Shown here: one piece after another, positions 7,568 through 16,226 of the stretch
Position numbering within the stretch: position 1 is the first letter of the stretch
How the letters are laid out: each line of letters begins with the position of its first letter
The notes under the pieces: model-generated
What the model saw: only the letters and a program-made list of their open reading frames with translations
What the model was told of the DNA's origin: nothing
Database searches by the model: none
Made by a program: the position numbers and the translations under genes
NCBI GenBank assembly: GCA_020248665.1
Contig: JADCHE010000068.1
Coordinates: 1-64,000, forward strand
Direction of reading: 5' to 3'
DNA: 64,000 bases
DNA from: Burkholderiales bacterium
Lineage (GTDB): Bacteria; Pseudomonadota; Gammaproteobacteria; Burkholderiales; Burkholderiaceae_E

Positions 7568-8394
7568 ACGGCTACACCTTCGCCTACCTCGACGAGGGCA
7601 CGAAGCGGATGATCCGGCGCGCCCTGCTGAAGGCGGTGGCGATCCCCGGCCACCAGGTGCCCTTCGGCTCGCGCGAGATGCCGCTCGCCTACGGCTGGGG
7701 CACCGGCGGCATCCAGGTCACCGCCGCGACGATCGGCACCGACGACGTCCTCAAGGTGATCGACCAGGGCTCCGACGACACCACCAACGCGGTGAACATC
7801 CGCCGCTTCTTCGAGCGCGTCACCGGCGTGCGGACCACCGAGCGCACCGCCGACGCGACGCTGATCCAGACGCGCCACCGGATCCCGGAGCGGCCGCTGA
7901 CCGAGGGGCAGGTGCTCGTCTACCAGGTGCCCCAGCCCGAGCCGCTGTACCGGCTCGAGCCGCGGCGCGCCGAGACCGCGCGGCTGCACGCGTTCGCCGA
8001 GTACGGGCTGATGAACGTGAAGCTCTACGAGGACATCGCGCGCTGGGGCCGCATCGACCTCGGTTACGACTGGCCGGTGCTCGTCGACGGCCGCTACGTG
8101 ATGTCGCCGTCGCCGATCCCGGCGTTCGACAACCCGAAGATGCACCGGATGCCCGCGCTTCAGCTCTTCGGCGCCGGCCGCGAGAAACGGATCTACGCGA
8201 TCCCGCCGTACACCGACGTGAGGAGCCTCGACTTCGAGGACCATCCGTTCCGTGTCGAGCCGCAGGGCCACGCGTGCGAGGCCTGTGGCTGCACGACGAG
8301 CTTCCTCGACGAGTTCTGCGGCGACGACGGCGTCGTGCGCTGGACCTGCTCCGACACCGACTGGTGCCGCGAGCGGCGCGAGGACGCGCGATGA
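7564..8394 (+). CDS. phnJ: C-P lyase radical-SAM core enzyme PhnJ
   Basis: 276 residues. PhnJ breaks the C-P bond with a 5'-deoxyadenosyl radical and a [4Fe-4S] cluster, releasing alkane and 5-phosphoribosyl 1,2-cyclic phosphate. Seen: GYTFAYLDEGTKRMIRR, PGHQVPFGSREMPLAYGWGTGG (holding the conserved glycine-radical region), QGSDDTTNAVNIRRFF and PALQLFGAGREKRIYAIPP. Cysteines at 238, 241, 262 and 268 match the E. coli set (241, 244, 266, 272) in spacing; C268 corresponds to the thiyl-radical cysteine. All catalytic cysteines are present, so the enzyme should be active. Confidence 0.97.
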   Translation: MNGYTFAYLDEGTKRMIRRALLKAVAIPGHQVPFGSREMPLAYGWGTGGIQVTAATIGTDDVLKVIDQGSDDTTNAVNIRRFFERVTGVRTTERTADATLIQTRHRIPERPLTEGQVLVYQVPQPEPLYRLEPRRAETARLHAFAEYGLMNVKLYEDIARWGRIDLGYDWPVLVDGRYVMSPSPIPAFDNPKMHRMPALQLFGAGREKRIYAIPPYTDVRSLDFEDHPFRVEPQGHACEACGCTTSFLDEFCGDDGVVRWTCSDTDWCRERREDAR

Positions 8395-9188
8395 GCGGCC
8401 CGCAGGGATCGCCGCTGCTGGCGATCGACGGCGTCGGCCACCGGTTCGCCGGCGCCCGCGACGGGCACTGGGCGGTACGCGGCGCGTCGTTCGAGCTCTA
8501 CCCGGGCGAGGTGCTCGCGATCGTCGGCGAGTCGGGCTCGGGCAAGTCGACGCTGCTGGGCTGCATCGCGGGTCGCCTCGTGCCCGCCGAGGGCCGCGTC
8601 CTCTATCGCGGCGCGTCGGGCGAGTCGCTCGACGTGCACGCGCTGCCCGAGCGGCGGCGCCGCGAGCTGATGCGCACCGACTGGGGCTTCGTCGAGCAGC
8701 ACGCGCACGAGGGGCTGCGGATGGACGTCAGCGCCGGTGCGAACGTCGGCGAGCGGCTGATGGGGCTGGGCGAGCGCCACTACGGCCGGCTGCGCGGCAC
8801 CGCCGAGCGCTGGATGGCGCGCGTGGAGCTCGACGCGGCGCGGATCGACGACTCGCCGCGCGCGTTCTCGGGCGGCATGCGGCAGCGGTTGCAGATCGCG
8901 CGCAACCTCGTCACGCGGCCGCGCGTGGTGCTGATGGACGAGCCGACCTCCGGGCTCGACGTGTCGGTGCAGGCGCGGCTGCTCGACCTCATCCGCCTGC
9001 TCGTCGCCCGCCTGCGCCTGTCGGCGGTCATCGTCACGCACGACCTCGGCGTCGCGCGCCTGCTCGCCGACCGCACGCTGGTGATGCGCGAGGGCCGGAT
9101 CGTCGAGCAGGGCCTGACCGACCGCGTGCTCGACGACCCGCGCGATCCCTACACGCAGCTGCTCGTCTCCTCGGTGGTGACGCCATGA
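8391..9188 (+). CDS. phnK: C-P lyase-associated ABC ATPase PhnK
   Basis: 265 residues. Seen: Walker A GESGSGKST, Q-loop region DWGFVEQHAHEGLRMDVSAG (characteristic of PhnK), GERHYGRLRG, signature SGGMRQRLQIARNL, Walker B VVLMDEPTSGLD and an H-loop VTHDL. It looks like an importer ATPase of the oligopeptide type, but PhnK binds the PhnGHIJ core and drives its turnover rather than transport. It starts with an ATGA overlap on the phnJ stop. Confidence 0.95.
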   Translation: MSGPQGSPLLAIDGVGHRFAGARDGHWAVRGASFELYPGEVLAIVGESGSGKSTLLGCIAGRLVPAEGRVLYRGASGESLDVHALPERRRRELMRTDWGFVEQHAHEGLRMDVSAGANVGERLMGLGERHYGRLRGTAERWMARVELDAARIDDSPRAFSGGMRQRLQIARNLVTRPRVVLMDEPTSGLDVSVQARLLDLIRLLVARLRLSAVIVTHDLGVARLLADRTLVMREGRIVEQGLTDRVLDDPRDPYTQLLVSSVVTP

Positions 9189-9937
9189 CCCCTCCCGACG
9201 CGTCGCCACCGGTGCTCGAGGTACGCGGCCTGCGCAAGCGCTTCGTGCTGCACCTGCGCGGCAGCCTCGAGCTGCCGGTGCTCGACGGCACCGACCTCGA
9301 GGTGCGCGCCGGCGAGTGCGTCGCGCTGGTCGGCCCGTCGGGGCGCGGCAAGTCGACGCTGATCAAGTGCCTGACCGGCCACTACGGCGCCGACGCCGGC
9401 GCGATGCGGCTGCGCAGGGCCGACGGCGTCGTCGTCGACCTCGCCACCGCCGCCCCGCGCGAGACGATCGCGCTGCGCCGGCGCGAGATCGCCTACGTGA
9501 GCCAGTTCCTGCGCGCGCTGCCCCGGCAGTCGGCGATCGACGCGGTCGCCGAGCGCTGGCTGCAGGCGCACGCCGACGATGCCGATCCGGATGCCGACCC
9601 GCTCGACGACGGCCCCCATCGCGCGGCGCTCGACGCGGCCCGCGCCCGCGCGGGCGAGCTGCTCGCGCGGCTGAACCTGCCGCGCGGCCTGTGGGACCTG
9701 CCGCCCGCGACCTTCTCCGGCGGCGAGCAGCAGCGCGTCAACGTCGCGCGCGGCTTCGTGCTGCCGGCGACCCTGCTGCTGCTCGACGAGCCGACCGCGT
9801 CGCTCGACGCCGCCAACCGGCGCGTCGTCGTCGGCCTGATCGACGAGGCCAAGCGCGCCGGCGCGGCGATCGTCGGGATCTTCCACGACGAGGAGGTCCG
9901 CGACGCCGTCGCCGACCGCCGCCTCGACTTCGCCTGA
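9185..9937 (+). CDS. phnL: C-P lyase-associated ABC ATPase PhnL
   Basis: 250 residues. Seen: FVLHLRGSLELPVLDG near the start, a Walker A of GPSGRGKST in place of the more usual GxSGxGKST (Lys kept), Q-loop region IAYVSQFLRALPRQSAIDAVAE, signature TFSGGEQQRVNVARGF, and Walker B LLLLDEPTASLD with an IFHDEEVRD H-loop. PhnL is the second ABC protein of the C-P lyase system and stacks on PhnK. The ATGA overlap with phnK indicates coupled translation. Confidence 0.95.
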   Translation: MTPPDASPPVLEVRGLRKRFVLHLRGSLELPVLDGTDLEVRAGECVALVGPSGRGKSTLIKCLTGHYGADAGAMRLRRADGVVVDLATAAPRETIALRRREIAYVSQFLRALPRQSAIDAVAERWLQAHADDADPDADPLDDGPHRAALDAARARAGELLARLNLPRGLWDLPPATFSGGEQQRVNVARGFVLPATLLLLDEPTASLDAANRRVVVGLIDEAKRAGAAIVGIFHDEEVRDAVADRRLDFA

Positions 9938-9947
9938 CGGACCCGAG

Positions 9948-11090
9948 ATGGCCGAACGCCTGTTCACCCGTGCCCGCGTCGTCACCGAGCGCTCGGTGCT
10001 GCCGAACGCGACGGTCCATGTCGTCGACGGCCGCATCGCGGCGGTCGAGCCCGGCGGGACCGCGGCGCCCGGCGCGATCGACTGCGACGGCGAGCTGCTC
10101 CTGCCCGGCCTGGTCGAGGTCCACACCGACAACCTCGAGCGGCACGTGATGCCGCGCCCGAAGGTCACCTTCCCGATGCGCGCCGCGGTGCAGGCGCACG
10201 ACGCCGAGCTCGCCTCGGCCGGCATCACGACCGTGCTCGACGCGATCGGCGTGGGCGACCCGTACGGCGACGGCTTCCGCTCGCGCGACCAGAGCGCGCT
10301 GCTCGAGGTGCTCGACCGGCTCGACGCCGCCGGGCTGCTGCGCTGCCGGCACCTGATCCACGTCCGCTGCGAGCTGCCCGCCCCGAACGCGATCGAGCTC
10401 TTCGAGCCGTTCGCCGGCCACGCGCGGCTGCGGCTGATCTCGCTGATGGACCACACCCCGGGCCAGCGGCAGTGGACCGACGTCGAGCACGCGCGCACCT
10501 ACTACACCGGCAAGAAGGGCTGGACCGACGCGCAGTTCGACGAGGAGGTCCGGCGCGCGCCGGAGCGGCAGGCGCGCTGGGCGCAACCGAACCGGCGCTG
10601 GTTCGCCGACTGGGCGCGCGGGCACGGCGTCGCGCTCGCGACGCACGACGACACCACCGTCGAGCACGTCGAGGAGGCGCGCGCGCTCGGCGCGACGATG
10701 AGCGAGTTCCCGACGACGCTGGCCGCGGCGCGCCACGCGCACGCGAACGGGCTGTCGACGATCGCCGGCGCGCCGAACGTGGTCCGCGGCGGCTCGCACT
10801 CGGGCAACGTCGCCGCGGTCGAGCTCGCGCGCGAGGGCGTGCTCGACGGCCTGTCGTCCGACTACGTGCCCGGCAGCCTGCTGCAGGCCGCGTGGCGGCT
10901 GCACGCCGACGCGGGCTTCTCGCTGCCGGAGGCGGTGCGCGTGGTCAGCCGCGGACCCGCGCTCGCGGCCGGGCTCGAGGACCGCGGCGCGATCGCGCCG
11001 GGCCAGCTCGGCGACCTGCTGCGCGTCGCGGTGCTCGACGGGCACCCGGTGGTGCGGCAGGCCTGGATCGGCGGCGAGCGGATCGCCTGA
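9948..11090 (+). CDS. phnM: Alpha-D-ribose 1-methylphosphonate 5-triphosphate diphosphatase PhnM
   Basis: 380 residues. PhnM removes pyrophosphate from ribose 1-alkylphosphonate 5-triphosphate before PhnJ acts. Seen: an amidohydrolase fold with LPGLVEVHTDNLERHVMPRPKV (metal-binding HxDN variant of PhnM), ITTVLDAIGVGD, RLISLMDHTPGQRQ, LATHDDTTVEHVEEA, SEFPTTLAAA, GAPNVVRGGSHSGN and GLSSDYVPGSL. The gap to phnL is ten bases; it is the last gene of the rightward operon and faces the HD-domain gene tail to tail. No strong terminator hairpin is visible in the 21 bases between them. Confidence 0.96.
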   Translation: MAERLFTRARVVTERSVLPNATVHVVDGRIAAVEPGGTAAPGAIDCDGELLLPGLVEVHTDNLERHVMPRPKVTFPMRAAVQAHDAELASAGITTVLDAIGVGDPYGDGFRSRDQSALLEVLDRLDAAGLLRCRHLIHVRCELPAPNAIELFEPFAGHARLRLISLMDHTPGQRQWTDVEHARTYYTGKKGWTDAQFDEEVRRAPERQARWAQPNRRWFADWARGHGVALATHDDTTVEHVEEARALGATMSEFPTTLAAARHAHANGLSTIAGAPNVVRGGSHSGNVAAVELAREGVLDGLSSDYVPGSLLQAAWRLHADAGFSLPEAVRVVSRGPALAAGLEDRGAIAPGQLGDLLRVAVLDGHPVVRQAWIGGERIA

Positions 11091-11111
11091 GCGGGTCGCG
11101 CGGCCGAGCCG

Positions 11112-11696
11112 TCAGGCCGTGTCCGCGTCGCGCCAGGTCAGCGACTCGAGCAGCGAGAGGTAGTGGCCGACGGGCGGCACCGGCCGGCCCGGCGTCTTCG
11201 CGAGGTCGTCCCAGCGGCGCAGCCGCACCGCGTCCTCGGCGAAGGGCAGCGCGGCGAAGCGCCGCATCTCCGCGTCGCTCATCGGCCCGCCCTGCAGCGC
11301 GAGCGAGTGCACCGACGCGGGCGACAGCCGCCGCGCGTAGTCGTCGTCGACGCGCACCAGGTAGCGCTTCGCCTCGACGTGCAGCCGCACCGGCTCGACG
11401 ACCGCGGCGCCGAACGCCTGCGCGAGGAAGGGCACCGCGAGCACCTCGTGGCGGTCGTCGACCGCATCCGAGCGCGCGACCGCCTCGGCCGCGAGGACGT
11501 GGCCGACGTCGTGCAGGAACGCGGCCGCGACGAGCTCGGGCTCGGCGAGCGCCCACTCGGCGAGCAGCGCGCACTGCAGCGCGTGTTCGGTCGCGGTCAC
11601 CGCCTCGCGTCGCGCGCCCTCGTAGGGCACGTGGCCATGGTCGGCGAACAGGCGGGCGATGCGGGCGAGGGTCGCCTCGGCGGTGGAGGGGGTCAT
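11112..11696 (-). CDS. PhnZ-like HD-domain protein (putative phosphonate oxygenase)
   Basis: 194 residues, of the phosphonate-operon HD family that includes the di-iron oxygenases PhnZ and TmpB. Seen: H38, H62-D63, H83, H105, K109 and D162, at nearly the same positions as the metal and substrate ligands of PhnZ, plus Y25 and E31 in the substrate/gating loop, with a three-residue insertion between them. PhnZ oxidises 2-amino-1-hydroxyethylphosphonate to glycine and phosphate. The partner hydroxylase PhnY is not in this window. It is the last gene of the leftward phnCDE operon, 52 bases after phnE. Inference: it acts on an alpha-hydroxyphosphonate taken up by PhnCDE. Confidence 0.82.
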   Translation of the reverse strand: MTPSTAEATLARIARLFADHGHVPYEGARREAVTATEHALQCALLAEWALAEPELVAAAFLHDVGHVLAAEAVARSDAVDDRHEVLAVPFLAQAFGAAVVEPVRLHVEAKRYLVRVDDDYARRLSPASVHSLALQGGPMSDAEMRRFAALPFAEDAVRLRRWDDLAKTPGRPVPPVGHYLSLLESLTWRDADTA

Positions 11697-11748
11697 GGCG
11701 CTCGGGCCTCGCGGGCGGGGGCGGGGCCGTGCCGACCCCGCCCGGGGT

Positions 11749-12564
11749 TCAGACCAGCCGCCGGCGCAGCGCCGACGACGCGACGTCGATCGCCGAGACG
11801 CTGACCACCAGCATGATCAGCACCGCCGCGGTCTGCGCATACTGGAAGCCGCGGATCACGTCCCACAGCACCATGCCGATGCCGCCCGCGCCCACCATGC
11901 CGACCACCGAGGCCGAGCGCACGTTGGCCTCGAAGCGGTACAGCGCGTACGAAATCCACAGCGGCAGCACCTGCGGGATCACGCCGAACACGATCTCGGC
12001 GAGCGGATGCGCGCCGGTCGCGCGGATGCCCTCGACCGGCTGCGGGTCGATCGCTTCCACCGCCTCGGAGAAGAGCTTGGCGAGCGTGCCGGTGGTGTGG
12101 ACGAAGAGGGCGAGCACGCCGGCGAAGGGGCCCAGGCCCACCGCGACGACGAACAGCAGCGCGAACACCATCTCGTTGATCGAGCGGCACGCGTCGAGCA
12201 CGCGACGCACCGGCTGGTGCACCCACCACGGCGTCAGGTTGCCGGAGGCGAGCAGCGCGAGCGGTACCGAGCAGACGATCGCGAGCGCCGTGCCCCACAG
12301 CGCGATCTGCAGCGTGACGACCAGCTCGGCGAGGTAGTGCCGCCACTCGCGGAAGTCGGGCGGGAAGAAGCCGCTCGCGTACTGCGCCATGTTGCCGGCG
12401 TCGCGCACCAGGTCGAACGGGCGCATGTCGGCGCCGGTCCAGCTGCCGGCGAGCACCGCGAGCAGCACGCCCCAGACGACGAGCGTCGTCGTCGACGTGC
12501 GTGGGGCGTGGGGCGGCGCCCCCACCGACGGGGCGGCGATCGTCATGACGGTGGGGGTGGCCAT
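11749..12564 (-). CDS. phnE: Phosphonate ABC transporter permease PhnE
   Basis: 271 residues. Inner-membrane channel of the phosphonate importer PhnCDE. Seen: a first membrane span after a Thr/Pro-rich lead ([16 protein letters not shown]), [41 protein letters not shown], and the ABC-contact EAA-like loop [19 protein letters not shown], followed by [16 protein letters not shown], the PhnE signature. About six spans are evident. It follows phnD by 18 bases. Only one permease gene is present, so it should form a homodimer. Confidence 0.95.
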   Translation of the reverse strand: MATPTVMTIAAPSVGAPPHAPRTSTTTLVVWGVLLAVLAGSWTGADMRPFDLVRDAGNMAQYASGFFPPDFREWRHYLAELVVTLQIALWGTALAIVCSVPLALLASGNLTPWWVHQPVRRVLDACRSINEMVFALLFVVAVGLGPFAGVLALFVHTTGTLAKLFSEAVEAIDPQPVEGIRATGAHPLAEIVFGVIPQVLPLWISYALYRFEANVRSASVVGMVGAGGIGMVLWDVIRGFQYAQTAAVLIMLVVSVSAIDVASSALRRRLV

Positions 12565-12582
12565 CGCGTCGCGCTCCCGTCC

Positions 12583-13554
12583 TCAGTTCGCCCGGGCGAC
12601 CAGCCGGCCGAGCTCGGCGAGGCGGCCGTCGATCTCGGCGAGGCGACGGCTGCGATCCTCGGCCGACAACGCGGTGTCGTTCTCGATCGTCGTGCGCGCG
12701 CGGGCGAGCTCGAGCTGGCGGATCGGCACGAGCTGCGCGTCGGTCGACGCGCGCCAACCGCTCTGGCCGAGCTTCGCGAGGATGTCCTTCTCGCGTTCGG
12801 TCCTGCCGTAGCCGAGCATGAAGTCGCGGATCTTCGCCTTGATCGCCGGATCGAGGTCCTTGCGCCAGACGATCGGATCGCTCGCGATCATCGGCGAGCG
12901 CCAGATCTCGCGGACCTCCTTCGACTTCTCCGGGTTCGTGATCGCGAAGCGCTCGACGTTCTCGTTGTTGTTGGTCGCGACGTCGACCTGCCGGTTCACC
13001 ACCGCGAGCAGGTTCGTCTCGTGGTTCGCGCGGACCGTGCGCTTGAAGTCCTTGACCGGGTCGACCTTGTTCTGCGCGAACGCGTAGAGGCCGGGCACCG
13101 CGGTGCCGCTCGTCGAGTTCGGGTCGCCGTAGCCGAGCGTCAGCCCGGCGCGCTGGCGCAGCACGTCGTCGAGACTCTTCAGCGGGCTGTCGCGGTGGAC
13201 CACCAGCAGCGAGTAGTAGCCCTCGGAGCCGTCCCGGTTGACGGTCTTCGCGAACACCTCGGCGCTGGCGCGGTCCACCGCCTCCATCGCCGACTTGTTG
13301 CCCATCCAGGCGACCTGGACCTTGTTGAACCGCATGCCCTCGATGACACCCGCGTAGTCGGGTGCGAAGAAGGCCCGGACCTCGAGGCCGGTGGCGCGGG
13401 CCATGTCCTCGAGCACCGGCTGCCAGGCGGTCTTCAGGTTGGCCGAGGACTCGGTCGAGATGATGCCGAAGTTGACGGTCTGGGCGATGGCCGGCGCGGC
13501 GCCGGCGAGCGCGACGCCGGCTGCGACGAGGGCGGACGCGAACAGGTGCTTCAT
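12583..13554 (-). CDS. phnD: Phosphonate ABC transporter substrate-binding protein PhnD
   Basis: 323 residues with a typical signal peptide (Lys/His start, Ala/Val/Leu core, AIA cleavage region near residue 24). It captures phosphonates in the periplasm. Seen: NFGIISTESSANLK, APDYAGVIEGMRFNKVQVAW, a loop GYYSLLVVHRDSPL, GYGDPNSTSGTAVPG (phosphonate-binding Ser/Thr cluster), NHETNLLAVVNRQVDVATNNNEN and WRSPMIASDPIVWRKDL. It sits between phnC and phnE. The C-terminal helix is Arg/Glu-rich, as in dimerising PhnD proteins. Confidence 0.95.
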   Translation of the reverse strand: MKHLFASALVAAGVALAGAAPAIAQTVNFGIISTESSANLKTAWQPVLEDMARATGLEVRAFFAPDYAGVIEGMRFNKVQVAWMGNKSAMEAVDRASAEVFAKTVNRDGSEGYYSLLVVHRDSPLKSLDDVLRQRAGLTLGYGDPNSTSGTAVPGLYAFAQNKVDPVKDFKRTVRANHETNLLAVVNRQVDVATNNNENVERFAITNPEKSKEVREIWRSPMIASDPIVWRKDLDPAIKAKIRDFMLGYGRTEREKDILAKLGQSGWRASTDAQLVPIRQLELARARTTIENDTALSAEDRSRRLAEIDGRLAELGRLVARAN

Positions 13555-13590
13555 GCGGATCTCCTGGAGGGCTGGGACAAGCGGCGCGGC

Positions 13591-14439
13591 TCAGGCGGCC
13601 TGGGCCGCGTCGGCGAAAGCGGTCACCGTGCGGACGACGGGCTCGCCGTCGCCCGGGGACGTGGCGAAGAGTTCCTCGCTCTGCGTGCCGTACAGCGCCC
13701 GCAGTCGCGGCGCGTCGAGCGCGCGGGTCGGACCGTCGTAGACGACTTCGCCGGCGCGCAGCGCGACCGTCCTCGGGCAGAACTCGAACGCGTGCTCGAC
13801 CTGGTGCAGCGACACCACCACGGTCACGCCGAGCTCGCGATTCAGCTCGGCGAGCAGCGACATCACGCGGCGGCTGGTCGCCGGGTCGAGCGAGGCGACC
13901 GGCTCGTCGGCGAGGATCACGCGGGCGCCCTGCACCAGCGCGCGCGCGATCGCGGCGCGCTGCTGCTGGCCGCCCGACAGCGTCGAGGCGCGCTGCCACG
14001 CGCAGCGCTCGATGCCGACGCGGTTCAGCGCCTCCCAGGCGCGCGCGTGCTCGGCGAGGGGCAGCCGTCGCGCGAGCGCTCGCCACAGCGGCTGGCGGTG
14101 CAGCGCGCCGGCCATCACGTTCAGCATCACCGGCAGCCGGTCGACCAGGTTGAACTGCTGGAAGATCGCGGCGACCTCGGCACGCATCGCGCGCACGTCG
14201 CGCGCGAGCACGCCGCCGCGCTGCAGCGTGCTGCCGAACAGGCGCACGTGGCTCGGGGTGCCCGCGTCCGCGCGGTGCAGCCCGTTCAGGTGACGCAGCA
14301 GCGTCGACTTGCCCGAGCCGGAGGCGCCGAGCAGCGCGACCATCTCGCCCTGCGCGATCCGCAGCGACACGTCGCGCAGCGCGCGGTGCTCGCCGAAGCG
14401 CTTGGAGAGGGACTCGACCTCGATCGCGGGCGTGGCCAT
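13591..14439 (-). CDS. phnC: Phosphonate ABC transporter ATP-binding protein PhnC
   Basis: 282 residues. Seen: Walker [11 protein letters not shown]-loop [20 protein letters not shown], signature [15 protein letters not shown], Walker [13 protein letters not shown] and H-loop VSLHQVEHA, all PhnC-like. It energises phosphonate uptake through PhnE. It is the first gene of the leftward operon phnC-phnD-phnE-HD protein and lies directly downstream of a triple PhoB site. Confidence 0.95.
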   Translation of the reverse strand: MATPAIEVESLSKRFGEHRALRDVSLRIAQGEMVALLGASGSGKSTLLRHLNGLHRADAGTPSHVRLFGSTLQRGGVLARDVRAMRAEVAAIFQQFNLVDRLPVMLNVMAGALHRQPLWRALARRLPLAEHARAWEALNRVGIERCAWQRASTLSGGQQQRAAIARALVQGARVILADEPVASLDPATSRRVMSLLAELNRELGVTVVVSLHQVEHAFEFCPRTVALRAGEVVYDGPTRALDAPRLRALYGTQSEELFATSPGDGEPVVRTVTAFADAAQAA

Positions 14440-14468
14440 GCCGGAGGCTCCGGTGAAGGGAGAGCCGG

Positions 14469-14513
14469 ATCATCTAGACGTGCGATGACGGTGCGATGAC
14501 GGCTTCGTGACAG
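14469..14513 (-). promoter_or_regulatory. Triple-repeat Pho box and -10 element of phnCDE
   Basis: Read leftward, three PhoB half-sites occur at an exact 11-bp period: CTGTCAC (14513-14507), CCGTCAT (14502-14496) and CCGTCAT (14491-14485). On the plus strand the last two appear as a perfect tandem repeat of GTGCGATGACG. A -10-like GATGAT lies at 14474-14469, ten bases after the last half-site, the same spacing as in the phnG promoter. Inference: strong PhoB activation of phosphonate uptake under phosphate starvation. Confidence 0.75.
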
Positions 14514-14613
14514 GGCGGTCATCGCGCCGGGTCGTCGGTCCGGCACGGCGGTTTCCGGACGGAGCGCGTCGCTGCCCAGGCCGCGACCGCGCCGAGCCGG
14601 TGTCGACGCAGGT

Positions 14614-16131
14614 TCAGGCCCGCCGACTGATCCGCGGCATTGCCCGAACCTCCTTCACCGCCTCGCCCAAGCGGCGCACCCCCGCGTCGATCTGCGGGAT
14701 CGACAGGCTGGCGTAGCCCAGGACCAGGCCTGCACCCTCGCGAGCCGCTTGCCGCCGAGCGTGGGCGAAAAGCGGCGCGAGCAGGTAGATGCCGACGCCC
14801 TTGCGGGCAGCCGAGGCGACGAGTCCCGGCCCGTCGGACGGACCGATGCCCGGCACCCGCACCACCACATGCAGTCCGGCTGCCGCGCCCAGGATCTGCG
14901 TGCCGCTCGGCAGGTGCTGTGCGATCGCGTTCAACAGCGCCACGCGCCGACGCTCGTTCTCTCGCCGGCCCCGCCGCACATGACGTTCGTAGACGCCGCT
15001 GTCGATCAGCGTGGCCATGGCGCGTTGCTCCAGCAGCGGGGCGTGTCGGTCGATGAGCTGCTTGGCCCGGCGGAACACCGCCACCAGCGCGGGCGGCAAC
15101 ACGAGGTAACCCAGACGCAACTGCGGCGACAGCGCCTTGGAGAACGTGCCCACGTAGATCACCCGGCCGTCGACATCGAGCGACGCGAGCGCGTCGATCG
15201 GGCGCTGGCCGTAGCGGAACTCGCCGTCGTAGTCGTCTTCGACGATCCAGGCACGTTGCCGTCGCGCCCAGGCCAGGAGGGCCTCGCGCCGCGCCATGGG
15301 CAAGGTGCCACCCAATGGAAACTGGTGCGAGGGCGTCACATACGCCAGCTTCACGCCTCGATCGGCCGGCAGCCCGCGGGTGTCCAGCCCCTGCTCGTCG
15401 ACCGAAACGAAGAGGCCCCGCGCGCCCGTGGCCTCGAAGCAGCGCCGCGCCATCAGGTAGCCCGGGTCCTCGAAGACGAAGGCGTCATCGGGATCGAGCA
15501 GCACGCGCGCGCACAGGTCGATCGCCTGCTGCGAGCCGTGAACGACGATGATCTGCTCGTGCGTGCACTGCAGGCCCCGTGCACGCGCCAGGTAGGCCGA
15601 AACAGCTCGCCGCAAGCCCTCGTCACCCTCGGGAGGCGCGTAGTACAGGCGCGGCTGCACGTCCCACAGCGCGGCAAGGTAGGCGCGTCGCCATGCCACG
15701 GACGGGAAATCGCGCGAACCGACGGCCCCGTAGAGGAAGTCGAACGTGTGGGGCCGTGCCAGATGGACAGCGGGCAATGCCATGCGCTGCACGCGGTGGC
15801 CGAAGGCGGAGAGCGGCGCGACGACGCGGCCGGTGCGCCTGGCTGCGCGCGAATGCCTCGGCGAACCGGGCGGGCTCGCCCCCGCCGCGACGCGGGCCGC
15901 CCGGCCCGGCGAGGTGACGATGAAGCCCTCCGCGGCGAGCTGATCGTAGACCGCACTGACGGTGGTGCGCGACACCCCCAGTTCGGCGGCATGGGCGCGC
16001 GTGGAAGGCAGGCAGTCACCGACGTTCAGCCGGCCGTCGGCCATCTGCGCACGAACGTGCTCGTAGAGGCGGCGGCCCGCGCCGTTGGCACGAGACCTTG
16101 CGCTCGTGGTTGATGAAGTCGACTGGCCCAT
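14614..16131 (-). CDS. MocR/PdxR-type transcriptional regulator (GntR helix-turn-helix fused to aminotransferase domain)
   Basis: 505 residues from ATG 16131. Seen: an N-terminal winged helix (about 20-85) with LYEHVRAQMADGRL, LPSTRAHAAELGVSRTT and VYDQLAAEGF, then a class-I aminotransferase-like domain with YGAVGSRDFP, YYAPPEGDEGLRRAVSAYL, VHGSQQAIDLCARVLLDP, WIVEDDYDGEFRY and the PLP-lysine motif YVGTFSKALSPQLRLGY. Such proteins sense PLP or an amine-derived ligand and control a divergent gene. Here that is the PaiB-like gene at 16227. Codon use is a little less GC-biased than its neighbours, hinting at separate acquisition as a pair. Confidence 0.88.
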   Translation of the reverse strand: MGQSTSSTTSARSRANGAGRRLYEHVRAQMADGRLNVGDCLPSTRAHAAELGVSRTTVSAVYDQLAAEGFIVTSPGRAARVAAGASPPGSPRHSRAARRTGRVVAPLSAFGHRVQRMALPAVHLARPHTFDFLYGAVGSRDFPSVAWRRAYLAALWDVQPRLYYAPPEGDEGLRRAVSAYLARARGLQCTHEQIIVVHGSQQAIDLCARVLLDPDDAFVFEDPGYLMARRCFEATGARGLFVSVDEQGLDTRGLPADRGVKLAYVTPSHQFPLGGTLPMARREALLAWARRQRAWIVEDDYDGEFRYGQRPIDALASLDVDGRVIYVGTFSKALSPQLRLGYLVLPPALVAVFRRAKQLIDRHAPLLEQRAMATLIDSGVYERHVRRGRRENERRRVALLNAIAQHLPSGTQILGAAAGLHVVVRVPGIGPSDGPGLVASAARKGVGIYLLAPLFAHARRQAAREGAGLVLGYASLSIPQIDAGVRRLGEAVKEVRAMPRISRRA

Positions 16132-16146
16132 CGAGAATGCAGGGAA

Positions 16147-16161
16147 CTGGATCTGGTCATT
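16147..16161. promoter_or_regulatory. Possible MocR-type operator (direct repeat CTGG-at-CTGG)
   Basis: Between the divergent MocR-type regulator and the PaiB-like gene, CTGGATCTGGTCATT carries two CTGG units six bases apart. MocR regulators commonly bind direct repeats with CTGG-like cores in such intergenic regions. The assignment rests on position and the short repeat only; no companion site was identified with confidence. Confidence 0.35.
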
Positions 16162-16226
16162 GTGCCGGTTTGCCACGAAAGTGCTTGCCGCGAGGCCACC
16201 ACCTGCGGCCAAGGACCGCCTGAACG

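Noticed and set aside
11091-11111. Terminator between phnM and the HD-domain gene
   Set aside because: The 21 bases are GC-rich but form no clear hairpin followed by a T tract.
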